Shown here in pieces: positions 35,556-45,974 of a DNA stretch of 64,000 nt. The notes under the pieces were generated by a model. The model was not told where the DNA came from. It saw nothing but the letters and a program-made list of their open reading frames with translations, and did not search any database. The first letter of the stretch is position 1. Each line of letters starts with the position of its first letter. The position numbers were made by a program, and so were the translations under genes. The DNA lies in assembly GCA_001887945.1 (NCBI GenBank), contig LDOQ01000342.1, positions 1-64,000 of the forward strand, given 5' to 3'. Source of the stretch: Spraguea lophii. Lineage: Eukaryota > Microsporidia > Spragueidae.

Positions 35556-36650
35556 ATATTGTTATTTTAATGTTTCTTTACGATAAAAAATTTTTTATAA
35601 ATAAACATTGTTGTAATAAAAGTTATGTAGATTTATTAAGAAATAAACATTTAAATATAAGGCAATGTCGTTTAGAATTTATAACCAATGCGGTTTTATA
35701 TATGTTTAGTAATTAGTTTAACCATAAATATTCATTAAACATTATTTTATATTACATTCTGGATATTGTGAATTTTAAAATAGTGTACAACACACATTCT
35801 TATTTAATTTCAATAATATTCCTTAATACCGTTACATAATATTGGTTGAATTAGTAAACAATATTAAAATAATATTTATACCCGGTCATTACTGGTCTGA
35901 TAGGATAAGTATTTAACAAATAATATAATAAAAACAATATTTAAGATTTTCCATTTGTTTAAGTAATCCATGTCAACTATTTTTTTATTTCGAAAACTTT
36001 TCTATGAGAGATATTTGAATTGTCTGGTTTTGGGAGAAGCACATAATGTAATAATTGTTAGATTTGAAAAATATCTAAGTTTGACAAATTTTAATCGTTC
36101 ATCATATAAAACGAAAGATACCACCACATATTATCACATATTTCTACAATACCTCACTGTTAAATTAAAACAATATTTGATCAGCTTTGTTGGAAAAATC
36201 TTATATCAAATGGTTTATATCATAACAAAGATTAGTGGTACCTAAACGGTGAAATAAATAATGAAATGGATCATTAATAAATATACAGCCTGTTAAAATA
36301 TAAGATAAAATGAGATTAACACAAATACCATAATAAATATAAGACAAAACGATATAAGAAATTTACGTTGCTGGGATTAAAGTTATTTCCAATATATATC
36401 TTATTTAAAATTAAGAGGGACTTTCTTTTAATGGTTTCATGGTTATCTTCAATTATTAATTATCTTTTACAATTAGAAAAAATATCGAAGGTTTTATTAT
36501 TATAAAAAATTGTTTATTTAATTTATACTTAAATATTCTAAAAGAGATCAAGCGGTCCCTTATTACGAATATAAAGTTCTATGTATTAATGATATAATTT
36601 ATAATTAAATTCTTATTTGTTATTAAAAATAAAATTCAAAAGATCCATAA
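35556..36650. other. Intergenic stretch, no gene called
   Basis: The 91-codon plus frame at 35970-36245 is the longest here, but it has no motif, no start signal and unusual composition. At 36296-36330 ATAAGATAAAATGAGATTAA looks like an eroded SINE segment. Confidence 0.35.
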
Positions 36651-36654
36651 CAAA

Positions 36655-36730
36655 ATCAAATATAGCTTACCATGGTAGACTGAAGCTAAACAGAAAATTT
36701 CTATAACTAAAAGTTTCCTTTTTTAAAAAA
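36655..36730 (+). mobile_element. Eroded SINE 3' end
   Basis: The pattern TACCATGGTAGACTG, then CTAAAAGTTTCCTTTTTTAA parallels the SINE 3' end (GACCATGGTAGGCCG, then AAAAGTTTCATTCGTAAAAA) with many substitutions. Confidence 0.55.
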
Positions 36731-36870
36731 TATATTTCAGGGTATACTGCCATCTTTATAATTATTAGAATAAAGATTTTATTTAATAAAATAAATTTGG
36801 ATATATAAACTGATTTTCAAGAAAGTCAAGTTTAAACTTTTTTAGATAAATAAACTTATTTGACTAGAAT

Positions 36871-36932
36871 GTACCCTACGTATGCCCCTTTTGAAAGTCA
36901 TTAAATTTTTTTTTTACCTTAAAAATAAAATA
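36871..36932 (+). repeat. 60-bp repeat, partner at 31898-31957
   Basis: Nearly identical to 31898-31957 over CCTACGTATGCCCCTTTTGA and the following T-run; see that entry. Confidence 0.7.
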
Positions 36933-37270
36933 GAAAACATTTTGAAATCATATGTAATAAAATATATTTTTAAAAAATAATATGTGTAACTAATTAAATT
37001 ATTAAGAATTAAAGGTATTTGATATTAAGGTTTTAATCTAAGAAAATACATATACTTAACCCGTTTAAAAAGTTAATAGGTATATGTATATTTATTAAAA
37101 AATTATAAAAGAATCAATTGATTTATTATTTTATTAATTATAAATACAAAATACTTTTAAAACATTTTATAATGAATTGGAATTTTAACTTGTGATTAAA
37201 AATATCTATGAAGATTTCTAAATTAAATTTATTAATCAAAAGAAAAGTGATAAACTATCTAAACATTATT

Positions 37271-38494
37271 TCACCTGAAAAGTCTATATAAATAATGTAT
37301 AAGCTTAATCGATGTGATTAACAATTTAAATAAGAATCCTGAAAATCTATTATGACGATTTAAAAAATCATTAAAGCTTTGGTTTCTTTGCTTAAGATTT
37401 TTGTAAACCATTTCAGTTTTATCAGCAATATCTGACCAACTATATGTTTTCTTTAAAAGAGTACTATATTTACTAGAATCATAATTTTCCAATCTATCTA
37501 TTGCAGATTTAATACCAATTGATAATTCTTCTACACATGGCTCTTTGAGTATTATCATTTCATCAGGGAGAACTTCATAAACACCACCAACATCTGTAGA
37601 TACAACTAATAATCCGCATGCCGCAGCTTCTAATATTGTCATACAAAAAGCCTCTGTTAGAGAGCAATTAAGAAAAATATCTCCAGTCCATAATAATTCT
37701 GCTACTTTCTCGTGAGGTATAGATCCTAAAAGTGTTACTTTTTGTTTTAAACTATTTGCATCAATCATTTGGTCTAAAATATTTCTTTGTGGTCCATCGC
37801 CGGCAATAATAAATTTTATTCTAGAATCCATTTTACAAATTTTAGGTACAACATGTGATAATAACATTATTCCTTTTCTCACAGCTAACCTATTTATACA
37901 TATAATCCTTATTTCATTTTCATTATTTTTTTTCTTTTTCCAATAGAACATTTTTTGATCTATTCCATTGGGTATAACTGTAATTCTATCTGGTGGAATA
38001 CCCAATACTTCATGTACATTTTCCCTGGTAGTATTTGATACCCCGATACACATACCTACATGTTGTAATACAAATCCAGTTGCTTTTCCAAGAATTATTA
38101 TTTCCAATAAACCTTTTTCAAATAGTGAGTGGGATGTAATTACTGTTTTTATATTAAGTAAATGTGCATGGAAAATACTTTCAATTCCCAGAGTAGATGT
38201 TATTTGATGTGAATGGACTATATCTATTTTTTCCTCTTCCAAAACATTTGTTAATTGATTTCCATAAGCAAAGGGAGAGGGAATACTTGCGTTTGTTTGC
38301 CCTACTGTTGGAGTTCTTAAATAATATATCTTAAGTTTTCCATGATATATTATACCATTATAATTATCTCTACTATGTGTTATTCCAATAACTTTATGTC
38401 CTCTGCTAATAAGAGCATTAGATAAATATATAATATGTGTTTCTATACCACCGATATCAGGATAAAAAAAATCAGATATCATTGCAATATTCAT
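37271..38494 (-). CDS. PIGA: GPI N-acetylglucosaminyltransferase catalytic subunit (PIG-A/Spt14)
   Basis: A 407-residue GT4-family glycosyltransferase. It transfers GlcNAc from UDP-GlcNAc to phosphatidylinositol, the first step of GPI-anchor synthesis, on the cytosolic face of the ER. The N-terminus MNIAMISDFFYPDIGGIETH is diagnostic for PIG-A. Further on are HSHQ at about 94, SHSL at about 121, IPNGID at about 176, a Rossmann donor-site half with INRLAVRKG and IIAGDGP, and the E-x7-E acceptor/donor motif (SLTEAFCMTILEAAACG) where both Glu are present. A C-terminal hydrophobic stretch (FLFKLLITSIKLIHYLYRLF) fits the membrane anchor of the family. Length is slightly below yeast Spt14. Its sugar donor depends on the aminotransferase at 56521-58635. 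Confidence 0.93.
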   Translation of the reverse strand: MNIAMISDFFYPDIGGIETHIIYLSNALISRGHKVIGITHSRDNYNGIIYHGKLKIYYLRTPTVGQTNASIPSPFAYGNQLTNVLEEEKIDIVHSHQITSTLGIESIFHAHLLNIKTVITSHSLFEKGLLEIIILGKATGFVLQHVGMCIGVSNTTRENVHEVLGIPPDRITVIPNGIDQKMFYWKKKKNNENEIRIICINRLAVRKGIMLLSHVVPKICKMDSRIKFIIAGDGPQRNILDQMIDANSLKQKVTLLGSIPHEKVAELLWTGDIFLNCSLTEAFCMTILEAAACGLLVVSTDVGGVYEVLPDEMIILKEPCVEELSIGIKSAIDRLENYDSSKYSTLLKKTYSWSDIADKTEMVYKNLKQRNQSFNDFLNRHNRFSGFLFKLLITSIKLIHYLYRLFR

Positions 38495-39454
38495 ATGGTT
38501 CCCTTACGGTGGGCTAAAAATAAAAAATCTTTTCTTTTAAAATAAATATTCGGTAAGAAGTACTTTGGGGAATTTAAAAAGTTTATTATGAGGAAAATTT
38601 AGTTAAAAACATATTGTTTAAACAATTTCAGATAACTTTAATAAAGCAGAGAATGTATTTTGGGGGTTTAAAACATAAATATTTTTTAGTCTTATATATT
38701 TGTAGCCATTTTTTCATTTGTTTTTTAGAAAAGATTTTAGATATTTCGATTTATTTTCTACATTCCTGAATATGTATTTTTTAGTGAAGAAAATTTTATA
38801 AAGTTTTTACATTTTATTTTTAAATGTTTCTATTTTATATTTTCCAAGTGATTATACTTTTTTTCGTATATCTTTTTATAATTAAAACTTTGTTTTGAAT
38901 ATTTCTTTTTGGTATTTTTATAAGTTTTCATACGTTTATTGTCTTTGTACAGGCATAAAATTATTTTTTTGTTTCTCTATAAAATAGTCATTTATACATC
39001 ACAATTTTTTAATTTTTCTGTTTTATAATACTTCCTCCTTTTAGAAAAAAAAACTTTAATCTATTTTAACAGTTTTACAAATACTACAAATTACTTTTTA
39101 CATTATTTATCAATATGGTTTTATATTGTATTTCTTAATATTTTAAAACACCTTCTATCAATATTTTCTTATGTGTTATAAATGATATTTTGTTATTTTT
39201 TGAAAAACAATATAAAAAAATACCAAATTTACTAATCCAATAGGGAATACTATTTAATAATGAATCCTTTCCCATAGACGTTTTTTCTTTGAATATATTT
39301 GCTATTTGAATAAATTCAATAAGGTTTTTTAGCGAATTATTAATAACCTTTTTCATATTTTTTACGTTTATAACATTTCTTGTTTTTCGTTAGAATATTA
39401 AGCCAGTTAAGAATTCAAAAAAAATATACTATCTCATATAAGTTATTTAATACA
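38495..39454. other. Intergenic stretch upstream of PIG-A
   Basis: The region holds CCCACC near 38510 on the minus strand as possible PIG-A start signal. A 73-codon minus frame (39135-39356) is unrecognised and could be a transposon scrap; I do not call it. Confidence 0.35.
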
Positions 39455-41357
39455 ATCAAAAGTTATATTATTTCTTTCTCTTCTTTCGAAAGAATATGTA
39501 TTTTTATATTACTGCTCATCTTTTTTCGATATTATCTTCCCTTTTGTAAGTCTCTAAAAAATTATTCCATATTTAATACTAGTAGTATTTGATATAGAAA
39601 GAACTATTTTTGCCGTGTTTTTCATCATTATTGTTTTTTGGATTCCTCGGTACTAATCTTTTTATTTTTTCTTGTATTATCTATCGTATTTGTGTTTATT
39701 TGATTTGTAAATTCTTCTATGATAATATTTTTTAAATATTTTATTCTTTTCGAAAATCGAAAGAACAATCTTATATCATTAAAAAAATTGCTTGATATTT
39801 TTTTGATAATAAATAAAAGAAAAAAAAATAAAAAGGCCATATGATCAGGAAAAAGAATTTATTAATTACATTTATTATTATATCTTTACTTTTCATAATA
39901 TTATTTACTAAAGAAAAACTAGAAAATAGGAAAGCATCCAAGAAAAGCAACATAGATTATTCGTTAACCAATATTTCATACAAAAAGGAACAAAATCCTA
40001 TATGTATCAATTTGAACAACTCACAATATAAAAAATTACAATATTTAGATATTTATGATAGAGGTAAAGAAGATTGTTTTAAAGATCATTGCTCAGATAG
40101 CAATAGTGACGAATTATACGAAGATAGTTTAGAAGATGAAAAAATTGTTTCTCAACAAAATAAAATTGAATTATGTAATTTACGATTTCCTGATAACTAT
40201 AAAATCAATACGAATTCTTATTTAAAAGATAGAAATATAAACGTTGTGTCTTTACGATTTGGTATTACAGTTGATAATAGTTTAGATACTCAAACTCTCA
40301 GAAAACCAGATAAGGATGAAAAAATATATGAAAACCTTATAGAAAAAAATTCAAATGATATTGTTTCATTATACAATGAAATTCCTAAATGTTCATTACT
40401 ACAAAATATAACAGGAATATGTTATTTGAATTCTGCAATACAGGCTATATTTCGTTGTCAAAGTATTTTATATTTTCTTGAAAATGTATTTGACATAAAT
40501 AGTGTTGAACATAACCTTAAAAACATCTTTTCATTAATGTGTCTTGGAAATAAACATCAATATTATTTTGTACATTATTATTCGAATATTTTTTATTATA
40601 CAGGGTATGATTTTTGTATAAACAATAAAGGGGGATATACTATTGAAATTCTTATAAGGATTTTTACAAATATATTTTTATCCCATGTAGCAAAACAAAC
40701 ATTGGAAAAAGATTTTTATAATAGTTTCAAAAGATTTATACTTTCTATTACAGATGTGAAAGTTATAGGTTATATAAAAAAAGTATTTCAGGACAGCACA
40801 CACCCTTTATTTTATAAGGGTCCATTGAATAAAAATCAAATAATAGATATAATTACATTGGAAATGGAACAGTCAAGACATCCTGCGAATATTATTCCAA
40901 TATATATTAATGATAATCCCAACATAAATTTTTCAGAATCAGATTGGATCGATTTAAAGCAAGAAATAAGAACAAACAATTTGGTTTATGAATTAAAATC
41001 TGTAACGTTCACGTTGGAAAAAAATAACGAGGGTCATGCTATAGCTTATGTAAAGGGTAAAACAGAATGGGAATTTGCAGACGACAATGTTTACGATCCT
41101 AATCACAAATCAGACTACACTGGATATCATGTTAGTTCACTTCTTTTTGAAAGAGTTTAAGTTAAAAAATAGATTCATAAACAATCCGAAACAATAGAAA
41201 TAAATTAAAGAAGTTTAATGATATTTACATATTCTAATATGTGTTTACAATATAATTTAATCATAATTACTAAAATCGTTTTATTTAATAAAGAATATTT
41301 GCTTTATTTTTAATTTTCATGTAGGATGATCCATTATTTTATTTAATAAAAAGCAGG
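39455..41357 (+). repeat. Segmental duplication, copy B (partner 29735-31886)
   Basis: Same organisation as copy A without the SINE and without the extra 100 bp upstream. A different SINE, in the opposite orientation, starts just after the shared part ends. Confidence 0.85.
39841..41160 (+). CDS. Membrane-anchored USP-like cysteine peptidase (paralogue B)
   Basis: 439 residues with the same plan as paralogue A: basic start, hydrophobic segment 6-22, then a USP-like domain with Asn189 and Cys194 in NITGICYLNSAIQAIFRC and His399/Asp415 in GHAIAYVKGKTEWEFADDN. Its Cys box carries the canonical CYLNS, so this copy looks the more orthodox enzyme. Differences from A (about 75 of 439) are not spread evenly. 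A block at residues 119-160 differs at about half its positions, and the segment after the catalytic Asp also varies, while 161-290 is almost invariant. ATG again follows AAAAAGGCCAT. A role as a secreted or endomembrane deubiquitinase-like enzyme is inferred from anchor plus active site; the substrate is unknown. Confidence 0.78.
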   Translation: MIRKKNLLITFIIISLLFIILFTKEKLENRKASKKSNIDYSLTNISYKKEQNPICINLNNSQYKKLQYLDIYDRGKEDCFKDHCSDSNSDELYEDSLEDEKIVSQQNKIELCNLRFPDNYKINTNSYLKDRNINVVSLRFGITVDNSLDTQTLRKPDKDEKIYENLIEKNSNDIVSLYNEIPKCSLLQNITGICYLNSAIQAIFRCQSILYFLENVFDINSVEHNLKNIFSLMCLGNKHQYYFVHYYSNIFYYTGYDFCINNKGGYTIEILIRIFTNIFLSHVAKQTLEKDFYNSFKRFILSITDVKVIGYIKKVFQDSTHPLFYKGPLNKNQIIDIITLEMEQSRHPANIIPIYINDNPNINFSESDWIDLKQEIRTNNLVYELKSVTFTLEKNNEGHAIAYVKGKTEWEFADDNVYDPNHKSDYTGYHVSSLLFERV

Positions 41358-41370
41358 TTTTTTACATCAC

Positions 41371-41737
41371 TTTACTAATGAAACTTTTACTTATCAAAGT
41401 TCCACGGCTGGTTGCGGCCTATTATGGTCTGTGACCTTCGGTTCCTCGAGCGAATTTAAACTTGTACTAACTGGTTTCGCTACAAATATGCATTAATCTC
41501 ATCTTACCTTATGCTCCAGAATGTTAGGATTTTGCGTATGGTACATGTCGAATCCCCTCCTAGCTTTTAAGGAAGACCCGGCCTCTTGCGTGCATAATAT
41601 TGGCCGAGTCACAAATCAATACAGGGATTGCAATTACATCAGTTAACCACTACTTTAATCTGGTAATGGGCCTCGCGCAAGACATATCCAAAGTTACATT
41701 ATCGAATCCTCACCCACTCAATATCCTTTAATGAAAT
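41371..41737 (-). mobile_element. SINE, older copy lacking the tRNA-like head
   Basis: A minus-strand copy whose 3' end is near 41371. The body is followed to CCCACTCAAT near 41735, after which the polypyrimidine spacer and tRNA-like head are missing. It has numerous substitutions relative to the 53686 copy. It begins 14 bp after the end of duplicated segment B. Confidence 0.75.
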
Positions 41738-42342
41738 ATGTATTTCAGTTAAAAATACGTTTTTTTATTACCTTTTTAACATTTTTTTAAAAAAGTTTTT
41801 GAAATATTTATAATATGTTTAAACTAGTTTTTAAATACAAAAACACACTATTCTATATTCTTAATTTAATATAAAGTATTTTAATAAAATTTAAATAATA
41901 AACAAAAATATTTAATTTTTTAAAAAATCAGCTTTTTCTATTTTTGCATTATAGCAGTATAACCACGACACAATTTTTTCGCTGTATGCCCGTCCCTGTA
42001 AATTAGATACATAAATATAATAATACTGAATCAAATTAAGCATATACTAATAAAAAAGTAATTCAAAATTGTTATATGAATTAGAATATAATAAGATGAC
42101 ACTAAAAAATCAATTTTATTGCTAGCTATTTAACCTATTAAAATTATAAAAATATAAATTAATATGAATAAAAAGCATAACGCCCAAAAAAACAAATATT
42201 ATACAATTATATAAATATAATAACTATAATTATAATTTAAATAAAAAAATAATTCTTCATGATCGATTTAAAGGTAAAATTACATATAAAAATGTAAGAT
42301 TAAATAAATATCATCTAAAAAAATATAAACACTTAAAAATGT
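41738..42342. other. Intergenic AT-rich stretch
   Basis: Nothing recognised. It lies downstream of the convergent ends of the peptidase and ARP genes. Confidence 0.4.
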
Positions 42343-43422
42343 TTATTTAGAATAAAGAACATGTTCTAATTTTTTTCTTTTTAAGATACTAACACCGTGT
42401 TCCTCATAATCTTTGTAAGAAATAGATAAAGATTTAAAAGTCCCCAATGATCCTAATATACTGCCTCCTAAGAATGTAGAATATGTTTTTTCATCCGTAA
42501 TACGTATTTTGTTCATAAATTTATTATTCAAATCAGTGTTAAGTTTTTCTAATAATCCTTTGGCTTTATTTCCTCCACAGAGAAATACATTTCCTAGAAT
42601 TTGTAGGTTATCTTCTATTTTTGATTCATCAATGATTTCAGTTACCATTTTAATAATATTGTCATATATATCAGAATATAATTTACTAGCACTTATTTCT
42701 ATTTTATTATTTTTATATGAATAAAATGAATTGTCAAATGATAATGTAGTTTCTTTAATTTCTTTATAAAATTCATCAAGTAAAAAACCTTGTTCATTAG
42801 AATTCTTTATATTTTCAAACTGTTCTTTTGTGTAACCTCGTGGAATAATATCATTTATTATATTTTTATATTCTTGAGTAATATTATATCCTCCCATCTT
42901 ATATTCCTTGCTATTTTGAATAAGTCCTTCCACTATTGAAGTCACTTGAGTTGATCCACCTGAAAGTGATATTACTATACCTGTTGTTTTTCCTATTGAG
43001 AAAAGATCTAAGGTTGATGATTTTTGAAAAATAATAGAATTGTATTTTTTTGTTTCCATGAGTTTTTCTAATAATTTTTCTTTTGTTTTATGTGATTCAT
43101 GTGTATTCTCTGCAATTAAAAGGTTTACATTTTCATATAAAAGTTGGTTATTTTCATTTACACCGTCTTCACTATCAGTTTGTATTATTGCCTTTTCTTT
43201 ATTATTACAATTCTTTTCTTTATAAAATACATTCTCTTCTATTATATTTGTATATTCATCTAGATTCGTGATAAGTGAATGAGTAACTGGTGATATAAAA
43301 TCGTTTGTGTGTCTTCTACTGCTAGAATAAATATATGGTAATTCTGTTCCTGCATGGCCTATTTTATATGTTTCTGTTCCAATATCAATAACAAAAGTAT
43401 TTAGATTATCTGAATAAAACAT
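42343..43422 (-). CDS. Actin-related protein (Arp4-like candidate)
   Basis: 359 residues when started at ATG 43420-43422, which is directly preceded by CCC (43423-43425 in plus sense). The frame is open 32 codons further, but that extension would delay the actin start. FVIDIGTETYKIGHAG is the first phosphate-binding loop, SLSGGSTQVTSIVEG the second (here LSGG rather than DSGDG), YKMGGYNIT follows, and NVFLCGGNKAKGLLEKL is the adenosine motif. The C-terminus SISYKDYEEHGVSILKRK resembles the WISKxEYEEsG ending of Arp4. It is too diverged to be conventional actin, and the hydrolytic residues look altered. If Arp4, it would act in chromatin remodelling or histone acetylation complexes in the nucleus. 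It lies 138 bp downstream of alpha-tubulin, same strand. Confidence 0.75.
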   Translation of the reverse strand: MFYSDNLNTFVIDIGTETYKIGHAGTELPYIYSSSRRHTNDFISPVTHSLITNLDEYTNIIEENVFYKEKNCNNKEKAIIQTDSEDGVNENNQLLYENVNLLIAENTHESHKTKEKLLEKLMETKKYNSIIFQKSSTLDLFSIGKTTGIVISLSGGSTQVTSIVEGLIQNSKEYKMGGYNITQEYKNIINDIIPRGYTKEQFENIKNSNEQGFLLDEFYKEIKETTLSFDNSFYSYKNNKIEISASKLYSDIYDNIIKMVTEIIDESKIEDNLQILGNVFLCGGNKAKGLLEKLNTDLNNKFMNKIRITDEKTYSTFLGGSILGSLGTFKSLSISYKDYEEHGVSILKRKKLEHVLYSK

Positions 43423-43425
43423 GGG
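43423..43425 (-). promoter_or_regulatory. CCC start-associated signal of ARP gene
   Basis: CCC immediately before ATG on the minus strand. It decides the start in favour of 43422. Confidence 0.65.
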
Positions 43426-43560
43426 TAAAAGTATTTTTGCATAAATTGTAGTATAAAATTTATTTAATAATTTGTTTGTTAGAATACTAAATATAGAAAA
43501 TAAAGATAATTGCTGCATAAATAAAAGTATTTAAAATAAAAGATAATCACGTTTATTAAC

Positions 43561-44871
43561 TCATCCTTCCATTGCGACGTCTCTGTAATCTTGTTCTAAT
43601 GCTGCTAGATCATCTCTTGCCTCACTGAACTCTCCTTCTTCCATACCTTCACCAACATACCAATGAACAAACGCTCTTTTACTGAACATAAGATCGAATT
43701 TACGATTAAGCCTCTTCCAAGCTTCAGAAATAGCTGTTGTGTTACTAAGCATACATACAGCTCTATCAACTGGTGCCATTGCACCATCCTTAAATACATA
43801 AGGTTTACGATCGTTGATACCAATCTTAAATCCTGTTGGACACCACTCAACAAATTGATTAGCTCTTTTACTTTTGACTAAAGAGGTTGCTTGGTTAACA
43901 TCCTTAGGATTCACGTTACCTCTAAATAACAAACAACAAGCCATATATTTTCCATTTCTAGGATCGCATTTTACCATCTGATTTTTAGGATCAAAACATG
44001 CAGATGTAATTTCCTGTACACTAAGTTGTTCATGGGATGCTCTTTCTCTACTCAACATTGGTGAATAAGCAACAAGTGGGAAATGTATTCTTGGATAAGG
44101 AACTAAATTTGTTTGAAATTCAGTAAGATCAACGTTAAGAGATCCTGGAAATCTCAACGAGGCTGTTATAGAAGAAACTACTTGAGTAATACATTTGTTT
44201 AGATCGTTTGCATGTGGCATTGCAATACCTAGATTCTTACAAATGTCATAAATTGCTTCATTATCAACAAGGAATGAGCAATCAAAGTGATTCAATGTTG
44301 TATGTGTTGTAAGAATAGAGTTGTATGGCTCTACTACTGCTGTAGATATCCTTGGTGAAGGATAAATAGCAAATTCTAATTTTGATTTCTTTCCAAATTC
44401 TACTGATAATCTATCCATTAAAAGAGCTCCGAATCCTGATCCTGTACCTCCTCCAAATGAATGGAAAACTAAAAATCCTTGTAACCCACTACAATTTTCT
44501 GCGATTCTTTTAATTTGATCTGTAACTTTCTCAATTATTTCTTTACCTGCTGTATAATGACCTCTTGCATAATTATTTGCAGCATCTTCTTGTCCTGCAA
44601 TTAACTGAGATGGATGATAAAGATTTTTATACTCTGAAGTTTTTATTGAATCAATTACACCAGGTTCTAAATCAATCATCAATGCTCTAGGTACAAAGTT
44701 ACCACCAGATGTCTCTGAGAAAAAAGTACTACTATATGATTCTTTATCATTAAAATTAGGATCTGGTGTTCCATCAGGAAGTATACCATGTTCTTTACAG
44801 TATAATTCCCAACACGCATTACCTATCTGAACACCTGCTTGTCCTATGTGTAATGAAATTATTTCACGCAT
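43561..44871 (-). CDS. TUBA: Alpha-tubulin
   Basis: 436 residues. It is recognised as alpha (not beta) tubulin by [37 protein letters not shown] (nucleotide loop) and [19 protein letters not shown] with the catalytic Glu (position 254 in animals) that hydrolyses beta-tubulin's GTP. It forms the alpha/beta dimer of spindle microtubules, the only microtubules microsporidia use extensively. The protein stops at DYRDVAMEG, without the Glu-rich tail and terminal Tyr of most alpha-tubulins. The Lys40 loop is replaced by a [13 protein letters not shown] sequence. The ATG is preceded by TATACCCT. A frame-shifted shadow at 43605-43853 is not a gene. Confidence 0.97.
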   Translation of the reverse strand: MREIISLHIGQAGVQIGNACWELYCKEHGILPDGTPDPNFNDKESYSSTFFSETSGGNFVPRALMIDLEPGVIDSIKTSEYKNLYHPSQLIAGQEDAANNYARGHYTAGKEIIEKVTDQIKRIAENCSGLQGFLVFHSFGGGTGSGFGALLMDRLSVEFGKKSKLEFAIYPSPRISTAVVEPYNSILTTHTTLNHFDCSFLVDNEAIYDICKNLGIAMPHANDLNKCITQVVSSITASLRFPGSLNVDLTEFQTNLVPYPRIHFPLVAYSPMLSRERASHEQLSVQEITSACFDPKNQMVKCDPRNGKYMACCLLFRGNVNPKDVNQATSLVKSKRANQFVEWCPTGFKIGINDRKPYVFKDGAMAPVDRAVCMLSNTTAISEAWKRLNRKFDLMFSKRAFVHWYVGEGMEEGEFSEARDDLAALEQDYRDVAMEG

Positions 44872-44878
44872 AGGGTAT
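44872..44878 (-). promoter_or_regulatory. CCC start-associated signal of alpha-tubulin
   Basis: Minus strand reads TACCCT directly before ATG. Confidence 0.65.
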
Positions 44879-45089
44879 AAATAAAAAAATAATTTACATG
44901 AAAAAAAACAAATAAAAACAAAAAAATTTGTATATAAAAAATAACAAAAGAAATATATTAATTTAAAAATATCATATATTACCTTACCATTATTTTATAC
45001 AATATTTTCAAAAAAAATAAATATAATAAATTTACCTCCATTTTTTACCTCTCTTTTCACTATAAAAAAACAATCAAAGAATTTTATTT
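44872..45089. promoter_or_regulatory. Divergent promoter region, alpha-tubulin and 45090 gene
   Basis: 218 bp separate the two divergently oriented starts. The interval is almost pure A/T near tubulin and shows pyrimidine-rich text (CCTCCATTTTTTACCTCTC) on the right side. Confidence 0.4.
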
Positions 45090-45440
45090 ATGGCAATAAA
45101 AAAATCCACACAACACTGGACAACAGAAAGACATCTTAAAAAAACAAGATCAACAGAATTTACAATAAAAAAAGAAACATCAAGAATACCATTAAAAGAA
45201 AAACATATTAACAAATACAAAAATATTATCTCCAGTTCAGCACCACAACAAGAATACAATTTAGAATTTGAATCCAGTTCTCCAGAACCGCCTAAAGAAA
45301 AGATGGATAAGGATTTACTTATAAAAACACCACAAAAAATCTTTCATCCATTAACACCAGAATCTAAATTAGAAATAGAATGTAGTCCGCGAATTAAAAA
45401 TTATAGAAGCATAAGAAAATTAAGCTTCGCAAAAAATTAA
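45090..45440 (+). CDS. Hypothetical basic 116-aa protein
   Basis: 116 residues, Lys/Glu/Ser-rich, probably disordered. It contains several Ser/Thr-Pro sites (SSSPEPPKEK, LIKTPQKIF, HPLTPESK, CSPRIK) that would suit proline-directed kinases such as CDKs, and a basic C-terminus (NYRSIRKLSFAKN). No domain, signal or membrane span. It shares its upstream region with alpha-tubulin. I do not recognise a family. Coding status rests on length, composition and position. Confidence 0.55.
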   Translation: MAIKKSTQHWTTERHLKKTRSTEFTIKKETSRIPLKEKHINKYKNIISSSAPQQEYNLEFESSSPEPPKEKMDKDLLIKTPQKIFHPLTPESKLEIECSPRIKNYRSIRKLSFAKN

Positions 45441-45970
45441 ATGTTATTTAAAAATGTTATTTACGTATATTAATTAGATATATTATTTAAATGTATTATT
45501 TAAGTATATTATTTATATTTTATCAATATTATACAAATAATAATTATTTATTTAAATAATAAATCTATTTTCTTATAAACCTTTTATTTATATGAGGTTT
45601 ATAACATATTTCAGTCTACAATAATCTATATTATTTAATTCCTAAACGAATAAATATTATAAAAAACACATTAAAAAATACATCAACTATACTCTTCATT
45701 AAACAAATAAAATTATATAAATATCATAATTATATTATAATTGTTAAACAAATATAGCATATGATAATAATATATATAATATATATAAGAGATATAATTA
45801 TTAAACTAAAATTATAAGAAATACAATAATATTATAACAGTATGTATAACTATATTACAATCATAATATAATTATAACAGTATATATAACTATATCACAT
45901 TATAATATAACTATATCACATTATATATAATTAGATTATATCTCTTTAAAATATTTTTATTTTGTATATA
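45441..45970. other. Intergenic AT-rich stretch with short A/T microrepeats
   Basis: TATATAAC, ACATTATAATATAAC and similar units recur at 45840-45930; no gene. Confidence 0.4.
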
Positions 45971-45973
45971 CCC
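45971..45973 (+). promoter_or_regulatory. CCC start-associated signal
   Basis: ACCCT directly before ATG 45975. Confidence 0.65.
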
Positions 45974-45974
45974 T

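Noticed and set aside
35970..36245. 91-codon plus-strand frame
   Set aside because: No motif, no CCC signal, in a region with eroded SINE pieces; chance frame more likely.
39135..39356. 73-codon minus-strand frame
   Set aside because: Unrecognised, isolated, weak start context; could be a transposon scrap but nothing supports a gene.
43423..43518. N-terminal 32-residue extension of the ARP gene as a targeting peptide
   Set aside because: The CCC signal directly before the internal ATG and the actin-fold start just after it favour the shorter protein.
45840..45930. CRISPR-like or regular array of short A/T repeats
   Set aside because: Units are irregular, low-complexity and without distinct spacers; ordinary AT microrepeats in a eukaryotic genome.
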